Source: Candidatus Amarolinea dominans
GTDB lineage: Bacteria > Chloroflexota > Anaerolineae > SSC4 > Amarolineaceae
Assembly: GCA_016719785.1 (NCBI GenBank)
Contig: JADJYJ010000017.1
Location: 186,001 to 250,000, forward strand
DNA: 64,000 nt
Reading direction: 5' to 3'
Under the pieces are notes generated by a model. It had not been told where the DNA came from. It ran no database searches and worked only from the letters and a program-made list of their open reading frames with translations. Position 1 is the first letter of the stretch; every line of letters begins with the position of its first letter. The translations under genes were made by a program, and so were the position numbers. Positions 9,401-16,583 of this stretch are shown piece by piece.

Positions 9401-9941
9401 GTTGCGTCATATCAGGCCGTTCGTTGAGCAGCATAATCTCGGCCACGCGCAGCAGAAACGATGGTTGGTCGAGCAGATCGGTCAACAGGGCGCCGGTCGC
9501 GTCCGTCTCGCCCCCGAACTCCGCGCGCGCCCGTTCAGCCGCGTCCGCGGCCAGGTTGCGCAGCCGCGCCTGGCGCATCCCCAACTCGCGGCCGCGCAGT
9601 TCGGCTACGGCCTGGTCGAGCGAGTCGGGCCGGCCGCTCAGGTGCTCAAGGCCAGCGTCCAGCCCGCGATTCAGCAGGCCATCCAGGGTCGCGCTGCGCT
9701 GCTCGTATTGGGCGAAGCGCACCGGGTTGATCTTCTTCACCTGCGCCAGCAGAGGTTCCTGCGCCATCTTGCGCTCGCAGTATTCCACCAGGAGCTGCAC
9801 GCGTTGGGAGCGCGTTTGACCGGTGGTGAAATCGTTGGCGACCGGCCGAAAGTAGTGGTACGTCAGTGCGGTCAGTTCGTCATCGCTCAGGGCTGTGAGC
9901 AGCAGCTCACGCAGCGCGGCGGAATTGAAAGATGTCGTCAT
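6495..9941 (-). CDS. EAD-NACHT NTPase with C-terminal FGE/C-type-lectin-fold sensor domain
   Basis: 1148 residues. Residues ~1-85 are helical (LRELLLTALSDDELTAL onward, ending LLVEYCERK) and resemble the effector-associated (EAD) adaptor domains of bacterial conflict NTPases. Residues ~100-400 are helical linker. The NACHT module has Walker A GDPGSGKST near 425 and Walker B LLLLDGLDEV near 526-535. A helical region follows, then an FGE-sulfatase/CLec domain from ~925 (GWGFAIGRYPVTNKQY, LPTQAEWEQAARS, AGNVWEWTSD). Such proteins act as sensors or switches in anti-phage and conflict systems. The variable FGE tip (RNDYLPRDRYVGWG) corresponds to 6558-6604, which has a DGR-like template downstream. 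The gene is uninterrupted, unlike the NTPase cluster at 54-64 kb. The EAD subtype and effector partner are unknown. Confidence 0.85.
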   Translation of the reverse strand: MTTSFNSAALRELLLTALSDDELTALTYHYFRPVANDFTTGQTRSQRVQLLVEYCERKMAQEPLLAQVKKINPVRFAQYEQRSATLDGLLNRGLDAGLEHLSGRPDSLDQAVAELRGRELGMRQARLRNLAADAAERARAEFGGETDATGALLTDLLDQPSFLLRVAEIMLLNERPDMTQLRAEFEPRLGAERWAQSQRPLLRFLQELDRGLLADEVWGPTLREFRSEATLASIDRTMLTLHRALDQISAQMTALPGGVAQAVAQRLHPLDMADLEKSYLRGLYADCSDVPLASGSAPPDAAQNRRPRLQRIYVDLDTTTPPALDRVYTRLGIAAADRAGAEGVLRKAVRETPVAATPGRSGRGEERLTIAALRAWVGERGQDEDKRAKDLEEQLRVAPGLLRPALADLGVLEAIGQHRQLVILGDPGSGKSTLTRRLAAGLAAAARDDLPESERDWATALTGAFNHWLLPVRIVLSRWAAHLPQGDRGCADDLIAECLRLLKASGSLEGPRQKEHFLARLMAAPPTALLLLDGLDEVADADRRRRVLDAVQHFVTHYPQVPLLVTCRQRPYHDGEHYRLPLPAVELAPLSRPAVGQFLQRWHDELTWAGFYQPAAAATAQRRLLGALDDPEREELREMAGTPLLLTMMARVNYERGLPESRAALYEEFVRKLLWEWERTKLDDQGQPTGLEILLHQAGVSTVSLERALNELAYTVHGGTDRRGAVDIPRATLRDALEGIHKGDDAARAAWAANVLKLMDDRSGLINAVEQNRLYRFSHRTFQEYLAARWLATGDFVDNFRQKLDQEQWQEAIFLALGCQVSVLGRYEDALEVIDELLPAAPNSTTDWRRVLVLGEAYTRLLGPQRAREVKKDKLRERVMTDVPARLTAAMHARGLPARQRLQAGLQLDALGIEPPGLDDFVAAPGWGFAIGRYPVTNKQYRRFTAAGGYATENEQGWWSKEGQEHKRQYGWTEPRFWDDFRFNHDSQPVVGVSWVEANAYCAWLTAHLRGQGLISGGQALRLPTQAEWEQAARSTDGRAYPWGPTFDAARANTGESSLQQTTPVWMYADGRTPEGVWDLAGNVWEWTSDVEKNGSPWLMGGAWYNDAKRVGAAARNDYLPRDRYVGWGVRVVVVPVSRLGPVLISGF
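6558..6604 (-). repeat. variable-repeat-like segment (VR) of the FGE domain
   Basis: This segment encodes the ligand-facing tip of the FGE domain near residues 1113-1128. Against the copy at 6446-6400 it has A-to-T/C/G changes at ten template adenines and matches 28 of 30 other positions. In known DGRs the variable residues of CLec/FGE folds sit exactly at this C-terminal place. Confidence 0.7.
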
Positions 9942-10030
9942 GGCGCCTCGCAGACTGGCTGAGTTCCCGGGGAAGTAGTGCGGTCATCAGGCTCTCCCTG
10001 ATCGTGTAGTCATCACAACGTGGTGCGCCG

Positions 10031-10060
10031 ATTGTACCATATGCCAGGCCGCGCTCACAA
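10031..10060 (-). promoter_or_regulatory. probable sigma70 promoter of the NACHT-FGE gene
   Basis: On the minus strand TTGTGA (10060-10055) and TACAAT (10036-10031) are separated by 18 bp, about 90 bp before the ATG at 9941. A small hairpin (ATCAGG/CCTGAT, 9986-10102 region at 9986-9991 and 9997-10002) lies in the leader. Match to consensus is 4/6 and 5/6. The block around 10047-10066 also recurs near 49010. Confidence 0.45.
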
Positions 10061-10142
10061 TCTCACGTTGGGCGACCAGCAGTTCCAAATGTAGCCATCC
10101 ATGTGACTGGCCAGCGCCAGGCCGTCCTGGTGGGCGCGACGC

Positions 10143-10653
10143 GTCCCATAGGGACACCTGACCTTAGCCATCATCGCACGAGCCGTATCCGTCCCGTAGG
10201 GACACCTGACCTTAGCCATCATCGCACGAGCCGTATCCGTCCCGTAGGGACACCTGACCTTAGCCATCCATCATCGCACGAGCCGTATCCGTCCCGTAGG
10301 GACACCTGACCTTTAGCCATCATCGCACGAGCCGTATCCGTCCCGTAGGGACACCTGACCTTAGCCATCATCGCACGAGCCGTATCCGTCCCGTAGGGAC
10401 ACCTGACCTTAGCCATCATCGCACGAGCCGTATCCGTCCCGTAGGGACACCTGACCTTAGCCATCATCGCACGAGCCGTATCCGTCCCGTAGGGACACCT
10501 GACCTTAGCCATCATCGCACGAGCCGTATCCGTCCCGTAGGGACACCTGACCTTAGCCATCATCGCACGAGCCGTATCCGTCCCGTAGGGACACCTGACC
10601 TTAGCCATCATCGCACGAGCCGTATCCGTCCCGTAGGGACACCTGACCTTAGC
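10143..10653. repeat. 48-bp tandem repeat array, 11 copies
   Basis: Copies begin at 10143, 10191, 10239, 10291, 10340, 10388, 10436, 10484, 10532, 10580 and 10628. The spacing is 48 bp except 52 (a 4-bp duplication) and 49 (one extra T). Each unit contains the near-palindrome GTCCCGTAGGGAC, then ACCTGACCTTAG and a CATCATCGCACGAG segment. The whole unit is conserved, so there are no spacers. Because 48 is a multiple of 3, the minus strand reads as a repeated peptide (AKVRCPYGTDTARAM), but no start signal or domain supports a protein. Confidence 0.95.
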
Positions 10654-10685
10654 GACGGATTGCGCTCGGGGCGGCCTCATTCAAT

Positions 10686-10761
10686 CGTCCCTACGGGACG
10701 ACGGGTGTGGGGGGGCGGCGCTAAGGTCAGGGCGTCCCTACGGGACGACGGGTGTGGGGGG
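10686..10761. repeat. inverted-orientation partial copies of the 48-bp unit
   Basis: Two copies (from 10686 and 10733) of CGTCCCTACGGGACG, the reverse complement of the array core, each followed by ACGGGTGTGG and a G run. Between them is CTAAGGTCAGGG, the reverse complement of the array's second element. So the array is flanked on one side by diverged copies in the opposite orientation. Confidence 0.85.
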
Positions 10762-11115
10762 GGGCATCGCTCGCTCAAGTCAAGGCGCCCCCACGGGGCG
10801 CCGCATTTCCAAATGTAGCTTTCCAACGCCCACAATCCCTCTTGCTTCCCACCTATCTCGGGGATTTTGGGCCAAAACCGCCCGAACGAGGAGCGCAGGC
10901 CCATTTACGGGCAGCCATTCCGTTCACATTTACGTTAGGCTCAAATGACCCTCGGGATGTAGAATAGGGCGACGATCTTCGTTTCGGCCAGCAGCTCCCG
11001 CCGGATTTGGCAATCCGGCGGCCACGGCGAGATTTGGCAATCCCAGCCGAGCAAATGGTCCAAACGAAGATCATCACCTAGAATAGCGTATGACGCAGCA
11101 TCCCAGGAGGAGCAC
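10762..11115. other. non-coding spacer with nested inverted repeats
   Basis: No gene is seen. GATCTTCGTTT at 10974-10984 pairs with 11062-11072, and inside this CCGCCGGATT (10998-11007) pairs with AATCCGGCGG (11012-11021) around a 4-nt loop. The structure lies just before the broken DUF1670-like gene and could be a leader hairpin or the edge of a mobile unit. A TTCCAAATGTAGC motif occurs at both 10083 and 10807. Confidence 0.5.
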
Positions 11116-11909
11116 ATGGAATCTGGAAGCCATTGCCCGCTTACAGACCAAAGAAGCGGGGAAGCCATCATCGAACGTATCCAGCGCGATTTTCAGTTGG
11201 CGCCGCTGGGCGCGCACCTTGCTCGAGCAGTTGCGCCGTTATGACGAGGACTACTATCCCCAACGGCGTGAGAACGGCCAGTTGACCTACCTGGCCGTGA
11301 GTAAAGGCCAGTCCGGCGGGCCAGAAGCTGACCGCATGCCAGCGGGTGGCCGTGAAGTTGACGTTGCACAGCCCGGATGATTTGATCGCCTTCGGGCACT
11401 GGCGTCGCGGCGCTGCGGCAGCAGCGGCTCTTACGGCTCACCGAAGAGGCTGAGGCGCAAGGCGGGCTGCTCAGCCACGAAGACCTGGCCTGTTTGCTGT
11501 GCAGCAGTCTGGCGACGATCAAACGCGACGTGCATGAACTGCGGCAGCAAGATCTGCGGGTCCCGACACGCGGCCAAGTCAAAGACATCGGCAAGGGCGT
11601 CAGTCACAAGGTGCAGATCGTCGGTGATTATCTCGCCGGTTACACCTTCAGCGAGATCGAGCGTCGGCGGCATCACAGCATCGGCGCCATTCGGCGCTAT
11701 TGCGACGACTTCGTGCGCATCATCCGCTTGCAGGCGCAGCGCTGGATCGCGCCGCCATCCGGAGCGCCACCGGGCTGTCTGAACGCCTGATTCAGGAGTA
11801 CCTGACGCTGTATCAACAATGCCCGGCGGCCAACGACCGCTTGCAGATCCTGCTCGGCACGCCCGGCGCGGCCACGGCCACGCCGGCCGAGATTAAAAGG
11901 GGCGTTTGA
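11116..11909 (+). pseudogene. DUF1670-like protein gene with at least four frameshifts
   Basis: Coding sense hops between frames: ATG at 11116 (EAIIERIQRDFQLAPLG), then LLEQLRRYDEDYYPQ, then VAVKLTLHSPDDLIAFG, then LLRLTEEAEAQGGLLS through VPTRGQVKDIGKGVSHK, then TGLSERLIQEYLTLYQ. The pieces in order make one DUF1670-like protein: an N-terminal domain, a winged-helix-like segment, the VPTRG-KDIG-VSHK motif and a C-terminal HTH-like region. At least four indels break it, so no full product is made as written. It is directly followed by an intact paralogue. The DUF1670 name is from memory of the motif pattern; function is unknown. Confidence 0.7.
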
Positions 11910-11913
11910 TCCC

Positions 11914-12723
11914 ATGAAAACCCAAACCAGTACGCCTGAAACGCGCTGGGCCAAACGCTCCTTGCACCAGCAGTTGCTCCACAAGTTCCTCAACGAGTAC
12001 GGTTACGAGCGCGGCCCCGTCGTGGCGCACGCGATCATCGCCGATATTCTGACGCTGGTGGAGCAGGCCTACGCTACCGATCTGCCGCCCCGTCATGTCT
12101 ACTGGCCCGCGGTGGCGGTGGCCAATGGGGCCACGGGCAAAACGCCCGAGATTCGCGACCTGGTGCATGTCCGCCTGCACCTGGTCACCGACGCAGAGGT
12201 AGCGCTGCTCAGTGCTGATCAGGGCGTCGATCAGCCGCCGGCGCGCCGCACCTTCAACCAGCAACGCTTTGTCCGCTGGTGTCAGGAGGCGTATGACCGC
12301 AGGGGCGTCCTGACCCTCTTGGATTTGTCGTTGCTCAGCGGTCTGGCCGAGTCCTACGCGGGTCAGTTGCTGCGCCAATATGAGCAAGAACATGCCATGA
12401 CCGTGCCGATCCGTGGTACAGTGCATGATATCGGCCCCTCGGTGTCGCACAAGGCCGAGGTGATCCGCCGTTATCTGCGTGGGCAATCGCCAGCCGACAT
12501 TGCCCGCGAACTTAACCACTCGCAGCACGCCGTAGATCGCTACATCAAGGACTACGAAGTCACCCGCACCCTCGCGCAGAAGTTCCCGCTGCACGAGATT
12601 CCGGCGCTCGCGAAGCACGCCGCGTCACTCGTGCGGGAACACGTCCAGTTGATCCGCGAGTATGAACCCAACTTGGTCTTCTACTCGCCTGAACCGGCGG
12701 TGGCCGCACAAGCGGCCGCCTGA
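11914..12723 (+). CDS. DUF1670-like protein, intact paralogue of the pseudogene upstream
   Basis: 269 residues starting at ATG 11914, 4 bp after the last frame of the broken paralogue ends. It shares the layout of that gene: an N-terminal domain with AHAIIADILTLVEQ, a helical segment (VLTLLDLSLLSGLAES), then VPIRGTVHDIGPSVSHK and YIKDYEVTRTLAQK. The middle looks like DNA-binding helix-turn-helix units. In what I recall of the family, such genes occur in adjacent pairs in Chloroflexota and some archaea, and may be mobile or regulatory; no function is established to my knowledge. A 46-bp sequence downstream (12762-12807) recurs at 49083, which may mark a mobile unit. Confidence 0.7.
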   Translation: MKTQTSTPETRWAKRSLHQQLLHKFLNEYGYERGPVVAHAIIADILTLVEQAYATDLPPRHVYWPAVAVANGATGKTPEIRDLVHVRLHLVTDAEVALLSADQGVDQPPARRTFNQQRFVRWCQEAYDRRGVLTLLDLSLLSGLAESYAGQLLRQYEQEHAMTVPIRGTVHDIGPSVSHKAEVIRRYLRGQSPADIARELNHSQHAVDRYIKDYEVTRTLAQKFPLHEIPALAKHAASLVREHVQLIREYEPNLVFYSPEPAVAAQAAA

Positions 12724-12761
12724 GCGCCCCGAGGCTCATTTGACCTTATTTGGAATTCCTG

Positions 12762-12807
12762 ACCTCGATATCACCGGGTTGACACGAATCAGCGTCATGA
12801 AATTTTG
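12762..12807. repeat. dispersed 46-bp repeat, copy 1
   Basis: 42 of 46 bases match 49083-49128 in the same orientation, including CACCGGGTTGACA and AATCAGCGTCATG. It lies between the DUF1670-like gene and the TPR gene. No open frame or hairpin explains the conservation. Confidence 0.85.
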
Positions 12808-12881
12808 TCGTTTGCGTATCTCAGTGATAAAGTAGCGAATGGGCATCCCACGCAGAGAGGGATGCTGGAGAGGATCAGTTC

Positions 12882-15134
12882 GTGTCGAAAAAACACCGCA
12901 AGCCAATTGCCCCGTCAGCGGGGCGACCTGCACCGGCTGGGCGACCCGCACCGCCTGGGCCGGTCGGCATACTCCAGGAAGCAGTGCGTCACCTGCGGCG
13001 AGGCGACCTTGCGCTGGTGCAGGAGCGGGTCGAGCGCGTCCTGAAGCTCGGACCCGATCCCAAGCTGGCGTCCGTGGCGCGTGAGATATTGGCCGAAGCC
13101 CACTTTCGCGCGGCCATGGCCAGTGCTGATCCGAATAAGCGCCTGGCCAACCTGGACGCCGCATTGCAGCAAACGCCTGCTGCCGCGAAGCTGCACTTTC
13201 ATCGTGGCCTCACGCTGTGGCAGAACGGGCATCTCGCTGAGGCGTTGATCGAGCTGGATGCCACGGCGACTCGCGAGCCAGGCCGGCGAGGACTGGCCTA
13301 TCTACGGGCGCTGGCGCGCATCGCAACCGAACAATCGTGGGATAGCGCTGGGCTGACCGCGGCGGAAGCCAACACGCTGCGCCTCGTACACAGGCTGGCG
13401 CAGCGCAAACCCCTCACGGGATCGGTGATGATCGAGGAACCTTTGCTCGGCAAGGGGGCGGGGCTGTGGCAGGCGCTGGTTGCTATGCGGCAGAACCCGA
13501 CGGCAGCACCGCTGGACCAGCTCAAGGTGGCGGCCGAACAAAACACGCGCAAACCGGTCGGGCGGATCCTGACTTACTACCAGGGCGTGGCCGCGCTGCG
13601 CGCAGGCGACCGCGACACGGCCCTCACGGCTTGGTCTCATGCCCACAGCGCCGGGTGGGCAAGTCCCGAGCTCGCTGAGAACCTGACCGCACTGCTGCGG
13701 GAAGACGTGATTGGCCTGGCCCAGGAAAATCACTGGCAGGACATGATCAACCGCCTGCCTGACCCCGGCGCCGATCGGATCGTGGCCGAAACCGCCAGCC
13801 TGGCCTACTTTCACCTGGGCTATGAGGCGGCCCAGGCGGGCCAGTGGCCCCTCGCGGCACAACACTGGCGCAAGGCCAACGAGTTGAATCCCAATCGTTA
13901 CCTGTCTCAGAACCTTGCCCTGGCCGAAGAGGCGTCGGAGAACTGGGTCAATGCGGCCGAGGCCTGGCGCGATATGGTGCGCCGCCGGCCGCGCAAGGAA
14001 GACCATCCCGATTACCTCACCGACGTCCAGGTGGCCGCGCTCTGGAGCCATGCGGCTGAGTGCTATGGGCACACCAATCTGACGGGCGAAATCGAACCCT
14101 GTCTGCGCAATGCGCTCAAATACGCAGCGGGCGACACCGCGCTGCGCCTGCGCCTGGCCGATTTTTTGTTGCGCGACGAGCGCGGCGACGCGGCTGAGGG
14201 CCAGCTCCGGGAAATCACGGCGGCGGACCCACAGCATGTCGAGGCGTTGGTGCGCCTGGGCCGGCTCTACGAGGGGTGGTGGGATCGCGACCCGATGCCC
14301 ATCTGGCAGCAGGTGCTGGCGATCAACCCGACGCACCTCGAAGCCCGCGAGGCGTTGGTTGACGACTACATCAAGATGGTCAACGATCAGGCGCCGTTTT
14401 CCGCCTCCCGTTTTTCTATGAAGCATCCCGGCAAGAGCAAAATCGAAACGCTGGAGATTGGCCTGGGAGAGCTGCCCAACCATCCCAAGCTGCTGATGGC
14501 GCTTGGCGCCACTCATGCGAGACAGCAGCACACCCAACAGGCACGCGAGTATCTGCTGCAGGCGTACCAGATCGCACCCCAGGACGTGGCAGTTGTCAAC
14601 TTCGTCATGCATGAGTTGTTGCACGTGGGTGGCGGCGACGCGGTGGAGCAGATGATCCCTGTTGTCCGCCAAATCCCGCGTTTGTTGCCGGTTTTCTGGT
14701 TCGATCAGGCGAAAATGGCCTTGCAGTGCAAGCTCGGCGAGCAGTGGGCGGATATTTTCTTCCAGGAAGCTGTGAAGTACAGCGCCGATCCTGGGCTGGA
14801 CGATAGCCGCGCCGGTTTGTTGGTCGAGGCTTACGAGGTGGCCCACCAGGAAAACGCCAGCGGTCTGTGCGCTGTGCTGGAAAAGCGCATTCGGGAGGAA
14901 GTTCCGACCAGCGGCGCCCTGTCATACATCGAAGCATACCGACTGCACTTTGAAAAAGGCGATGTGCATGGCGCGGCGCGGCTCATGCGTGAGGCCATCA
15001 AGACGGCGCGACGGGTCAACGACAGGGGTATTCTGCGCCGGGCCGAGATGATCGAATCGCTGCTCAAGGGCATGCCACACCGGTTTGACTGGGAGCGCAT
15101 CATGGCCGATCTGCTCCCGCCCGATTTTATGTAA
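12882..15134 (+). CDS. tetratricopeptide-repeat protein of an alternative Hsp70 operon
   Basis: 750 residues from a GTG at 12882 with GGAGAGG at 12867-12873 as ribosome binding site. After a basic, Pro-rich start (SKKHRKPIAPSAGRP) the protein is alpha-helical with many TPR-like units, for example AKLHFHRGLTLWQNGHLAEALIEL, ALVRLGRLYEGWW and ALGATHARQQHTQQA. No catalytic motif is seen. It is 17 bp before the J-protein gene and on the same strand as GrpE- and Hsp70-like genes, so it is probably a scaffold or client adaptor of that chaperone. Similar TPR-J-GrpE-Hsp70 groups occur in other bacteria, which supports a shared role. Confidence 0.85.
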   Translation: MSKKHRKPIAPSAGRPAPAGRPAPPGPVGILQEAVRHLRRGDLALVQERVERVLKLGPDPKLASVAREILAEAHFRAAMASADPNKRLANLDAALQQTPAAAKLHFHRGLTLWQNGHLAEALIELDATATREPGRRGLAYLRALARIATEQSWDSAGLTAAEANTLRLVHRLAQRKPLTGSVMIEEPLLGKGAGLWQALVAMRQNPTAAPLDQLKVAAEQNTRKPVGRILTYYQGVAALRAGDRDTALTAWSHAHSAGWASPELAENLTALLREDVIGLAQENHWQDMINRLPDPGADRIVAETASLAYFHLGYEAAQAGQWPLAAQHWRKANELNPNRYLSQNLALAEEASENWVNAAEAWRDMVRRRPRKEDHPDYLTDVQVAALWSHAAECYGHTNLTGEIEPCLRNALKYAAGDTALRLRLADFLLRDERGDAAEGQLREITAADPQHVEALVRLGRLYEGWWDRDPMPIWQQVLAINPTHLEAREALVDDYIKMVNDQAPFSASRFSMKHPGKSKIETLEIGLGELPNHPKLLMALGATHARQQHTQQAREYLLQAYQIAPQDVAVVNFVMHELLHVGGGDAVEQMIPVVRQIPRLLPVFWFDQAKMALQCKLGEQWADIFFQEAVKYSADPGLDDSRAGLLVEAYEVAHQENASGLCAVLEKRIREEVPTSGALSYIEAYRLHFEKGDVHGAARLMREAIKTARRVNDRGILRRAEMIESLLKGMPHRFDWERIMADLLPPDFM

Positions 15135-15151
15135 ACAACAAAAGGAATCAG

Positions 15152-15517
15152 ATGGCTTCCATGACCGTTTCCAAACCACCCCGAGATCCCTACGCCATAC
15201 TCGGCCTTGACCGCACCAGCGATGAAGCGGCCATCAAGCGCGCCTATTTCCGATTGGTGCGTGAGCATCCGCCCGAGCGCGATCCGGAGAAGTTCCAGGA
15301 ACTGCGCGCGGCCTACGACCAGGTGCGCACGGCCGAGGCCCGCTCGCAGACCGACCTGTTTCTCTTGCAGCCTCCGCCGCTCCTGCCCCGACGGCGCAAG
15401 CCGTCGTATAGCCTTGACGTCAATCCGACTGACATCATCACGTTGGCCCTGGAACTGGGGTTGGCCGGGTTGTCAATCCAAGAGGATTTCCATGAGCCTG
15501 AACTCCCAAAACAGTGA
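15152..15517 (+). CDS. short J-domain protein with HPP in place of HPD
   Basis: 121 residues. A J domain spans ~12-60: DPYAILGL, AAIKRAYFRLVREHPPE and FQELRAAYDQV. The invariant HPD tripeptide is HPP (H39-P40-P41), a variant found in J proteins beside dedicated Hsp70s. J domains stimulate Hsp70 ATP hydrolysis. The rest is a short tail (SLDVNPTDIITLALEL) with no zinc finger or client-binding domain. The 3' end overlaps the GrpE-like gene by 26 bp, so the partner is almost certainly the Hsp70 encoded at 16580. Loss of the Asp may change ATPase stimulation; this is not testable from sequence alone. Confidence 0.88.
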   Translation: MASMTVSKPPRDPYAILGLDRTSDEAAIKRAYFRLVREHPPERDPEKFQELRAAYDQVRTAEARSQTDLFLLQPPPLLPRRRKPSYSLDVNPTDIITLALELGLAGLSIQEDFHEPELPKQ

Positions 15518-16583
15518 TACCGACTCCTCTGCCCCGCCGTCGTTGACGCAGGGCTATTGGGTTCGGCTGACCAACCAGATAGATCGTTTGCAAGCCAGCG
15601 TGGATGACATTCTGGCGGTGACCGAGGCCAGCGAGGGCCAGGTCGAGGCATTGCTGAGCCACCTGACCGATCCGGGCAGGGGCCAGGCGCTGGAGGAGCG
15701 GCTGGCCGATCTGCTTGCCGGGCAAGAGACGGGGCAAGAACAATGGCAGGCGCTCGCCGGCAGATTGAACGACCTGGGGCAGACGGTGGCGAAGCTGAAC
15801 CGCACTCAGTTCAAGTCCAACGCCCTGGCCGAGATGAAGGATCAGCAGGTGACGACTGCGCTGGGCGCCTTGCAGGATGTCGCTGCCCGGCGTCAGAGTG
15901 CGCAAGAAGCCCGGACACTGCACGCACAGGATCGCACGGCCGCGCTGCGCCTGGAAGCGCGCGGTGAGTTTGCCGCCGATCTGCTGCCGGCGCTGGATGG
16001 CCTGGAGATGGCGCTGGAGAGCGGCCGAGCCTTGCTCGCGCGCCGTCGCAGGCAGGAGGCCGAGGCGACGCGACTGGCGCAGGCGCAAAGCGTCTCTTCC
16101 GAGCCGCCGCCCGCTGCGCCCAACCGGTGGCAGCGATTGGCGTGGGCGCTGTGGGGCCGCGGGCTGCCCCCTGGATTGTTCGTGACCCGCGCCGCGCCGC
16201 CGCCCCCTGTGCAGGATGAATTGACCGATGCGTTCGAGGCCTGGCTGCAAGGGCTGGAAATAGTGCGCATGCGTTTCCTGGGGCTGCTGGCAACCGCCGA
16301 CATTCAGCCGATGCAGGCGGCGGGACAGCTCTTCGACCCGCACCTGCACCTGGCGATGACGACCGACTCCCGCGCCGGCGTGCCGGACGGGGCGGTGGTC
16401 GCGGTCCTGCGCGAGGGGTATCGCCAGCGCGGGCGTGTGCTCCGCTACGCCGAAGTGTCCGTCAACCAGGCGGCCGATGCGCATTCGGCCCCAGCCACAG
16501 ATAGTACGATCAGCGACACGCGTCCTGCGCCGCGGGGGGATCATCTGCAGCAGGATGCCCCATTGGAGGGGAACGAACGATGA
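15492..16583 (+). CDS. GrpE-like nucleotide exchange factor with internal insertion
   Basis: 363 residues from the ATG at 15492, which lies inside the J-protein gene. A long helical N-terminus (~20-150) is followed by FAADLLPALDGLEMALESG (~160-180) and, after ~70 residues of Pro/Ala/Arg-rich insert, GLEIVRMRFLGLLA and FDPHLHLAMTT (~253-290) ending in YAEVSVN. These are the two halves of the GrpE core, which opens the Hsp70 nucleotide pocket. GrpE is usually ~180-200 residues, so both the N-terminal extension and the split core are unusual. It overlaps the Hsp70 gene by ATGA. Confidence 0.8.
   Translation: MSLNSQNSDTDSSAPPSLTQGYWVRLTNQIDRLQASVDDILAVTEASEGQVEALLSHLTDPGRGQALEERLADLLAGQETGQEQWQALAGRLNDLGQTVAKLNRTQFKSNALAEMKDQQVTTALGALQDVAARRQSAQEARTLHAQDRTAALRLEARGEFAADLLPALDGLEMALESGRALLARRRRQEAEATRLAQAQSVSSEPPPAAPNRWQRLAWALWGRGLPPGLFVTRAAPPPPVQDELTDAFEAWLQGLEIVRMRFLGLLATADIQPMQAAGQLFDPHLHLAMTTDSRAGVPDGAVVAVLREGYRQRGRVLRYAEVSVNQAADAHSAPATDSTISDTRPAPRGDHLQQDAPLEGNER

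Noticed and set aside
7791..9962. A 723-codon plus-strand open frame opposite the NACHT-FGE gene
   Set aside because: Antisense shadow of a gene with clear NACHT motifs; no start signal or domain.
10143..10653. CRISPR array
   Set aside because: The whole 48-bp unit is conserved from copy to copy, with no variable spacers, and no cas genes are near.
10219..10680. Repetitive minus-strand protein over the 48-bp array (CPYGTDTARAM repeats)
   Set aside because: The frame exists only because 48 is a multiple of 3. There is no ribosome site, and indels in two units break the reading. Treated as non-coding repeat.
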